5,200 nt of DNA from Thermodesulfobacteriota bacterium (GTDB taxonomy: Bacteria; Desulfobacterota; Desulfobacteria; Desulfobacterales; RPRI01), in NCBI GenBank assembly GCA_030836965.1, contig JAUPLM010000075.1, positions 1-5,200 of the forward strand. Direction: 5' to 3'. Positions 5,130 through 5,200 of this stretch are shown here, piece by piece. Under the pieces are notes generated by a model. The model saw only the letters and a list, made by a program, of their open reading frames with translations, had not been told where the DNA came from and searched no databases. Both the position numbers and the translations under genes were made by a program. Each line of letters starts with the position of its first letter. The stretch's first letter is position 1.

Positions 5130-5200
5130 ATTTACCTTTGAAAAGCGGTTTTCTCTTTTCCATAAAAGCGCCCACGGCTTCTATAAGGTCCTCTGAAGGA
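5128..5200 (-). CDS. C-terminal end of a crotonase-family protein (enoyl-CoA hydratase type), partial
   Basis: Only the last 23 codons are inside the window; the TGA is at 5130-5128. The visible tail contains EDLIEAVGAFMEKRKPLFKG, matching the very typical enoyl-CoA hydratase/isomerase ending in which a helix with E-AV-AF-EKRKP is followed by FKGK or FKGR. The family hydrates or isomerises acyl-CoA esters in beta-oxidation and related routes. Substrate cannot be judged from this fragment. The gene is upstream of, and on the same strand as, the racemase-like gene. Its stop codon lies partly within the outer arm of the palindromic repeat, so the repeat sits right at the gene's end. Confidence 0.85.
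   Translation of the reverse strand, partial: PSEDLIEAVGAFMEKRKPLFKGK

Noticed and set aside
1..5200. CRISPR array, tRNA, rRNA, toxin-antitoxin or phage defence system
   Set aside because: I saw no regularly spaced direct repeats, no cloverleaf-type sequence, and no proteins with such motifs on either strand.

Overview
The window looks like a chromosomal segment of an anaerobic Desulfobacterota-type bacterium. This is an inference from moderate GC content, a two-domain glutamine-dependent NAD+ synthetase, a CoA-ester gene pair of the crotonase / CaiB type, and small palindromic repeats of a style I associate with that group. I could not confirm the taxonomy by any search.

Layout. Positions 1-602 (+) hold the 3' part of an unrecognised gene that is open at the window edge. 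It converges on a minus-strand gene (652-1056) for a small, charged, probably coiled-coil protein. About 490 bases without a convincing gene follow; the first part (about 1118-1206) contains several mutually exclusive inverted repeats. A + strand pair then begins: a 91-residue protein of unknown function (1549-1824), and 42 bases later nadE (1867-3534), which makes NAD+ from deamido-NAD+ using glutamine nitrogen.

Between nadE and the convergent CoA gene lies a compact 227-bp element (3546-3772) bounded by 39-bp inverted repeats that match at 37 of 39 positions. It is best read as a MITE-like non-autonomous element. The minus-strand gene 3805-4953 encodes a class III CoA-transferase / alpha-methylacyl-CoA racemase family protein that keeps the His, Asp and Glu positions expected of the racemase branch. 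Upstream of it is a 126-bp imperfect palindrome (5004-5129). The window ends in the last 23 codons of a crotonase-family (enoyl-CoA hydratase type) gene, also on the minus strand, whose stop codon overlaps the end of the palindrome.

The crotonase and CoA-transferase/racemase genes probably form one transcription unit for acyl-CoA metabolism (branched-chain fatty acid, aromatic or carnitine-like CoA ester processing). The 91-residue gene and nadE probably form another. No phage, defence, CRISPR, tRNA or rRNA gene was recognised. The points most worth a second look are the two small repeat elements, the structured 1118-1206 stretch, and the small protein next to nadE.
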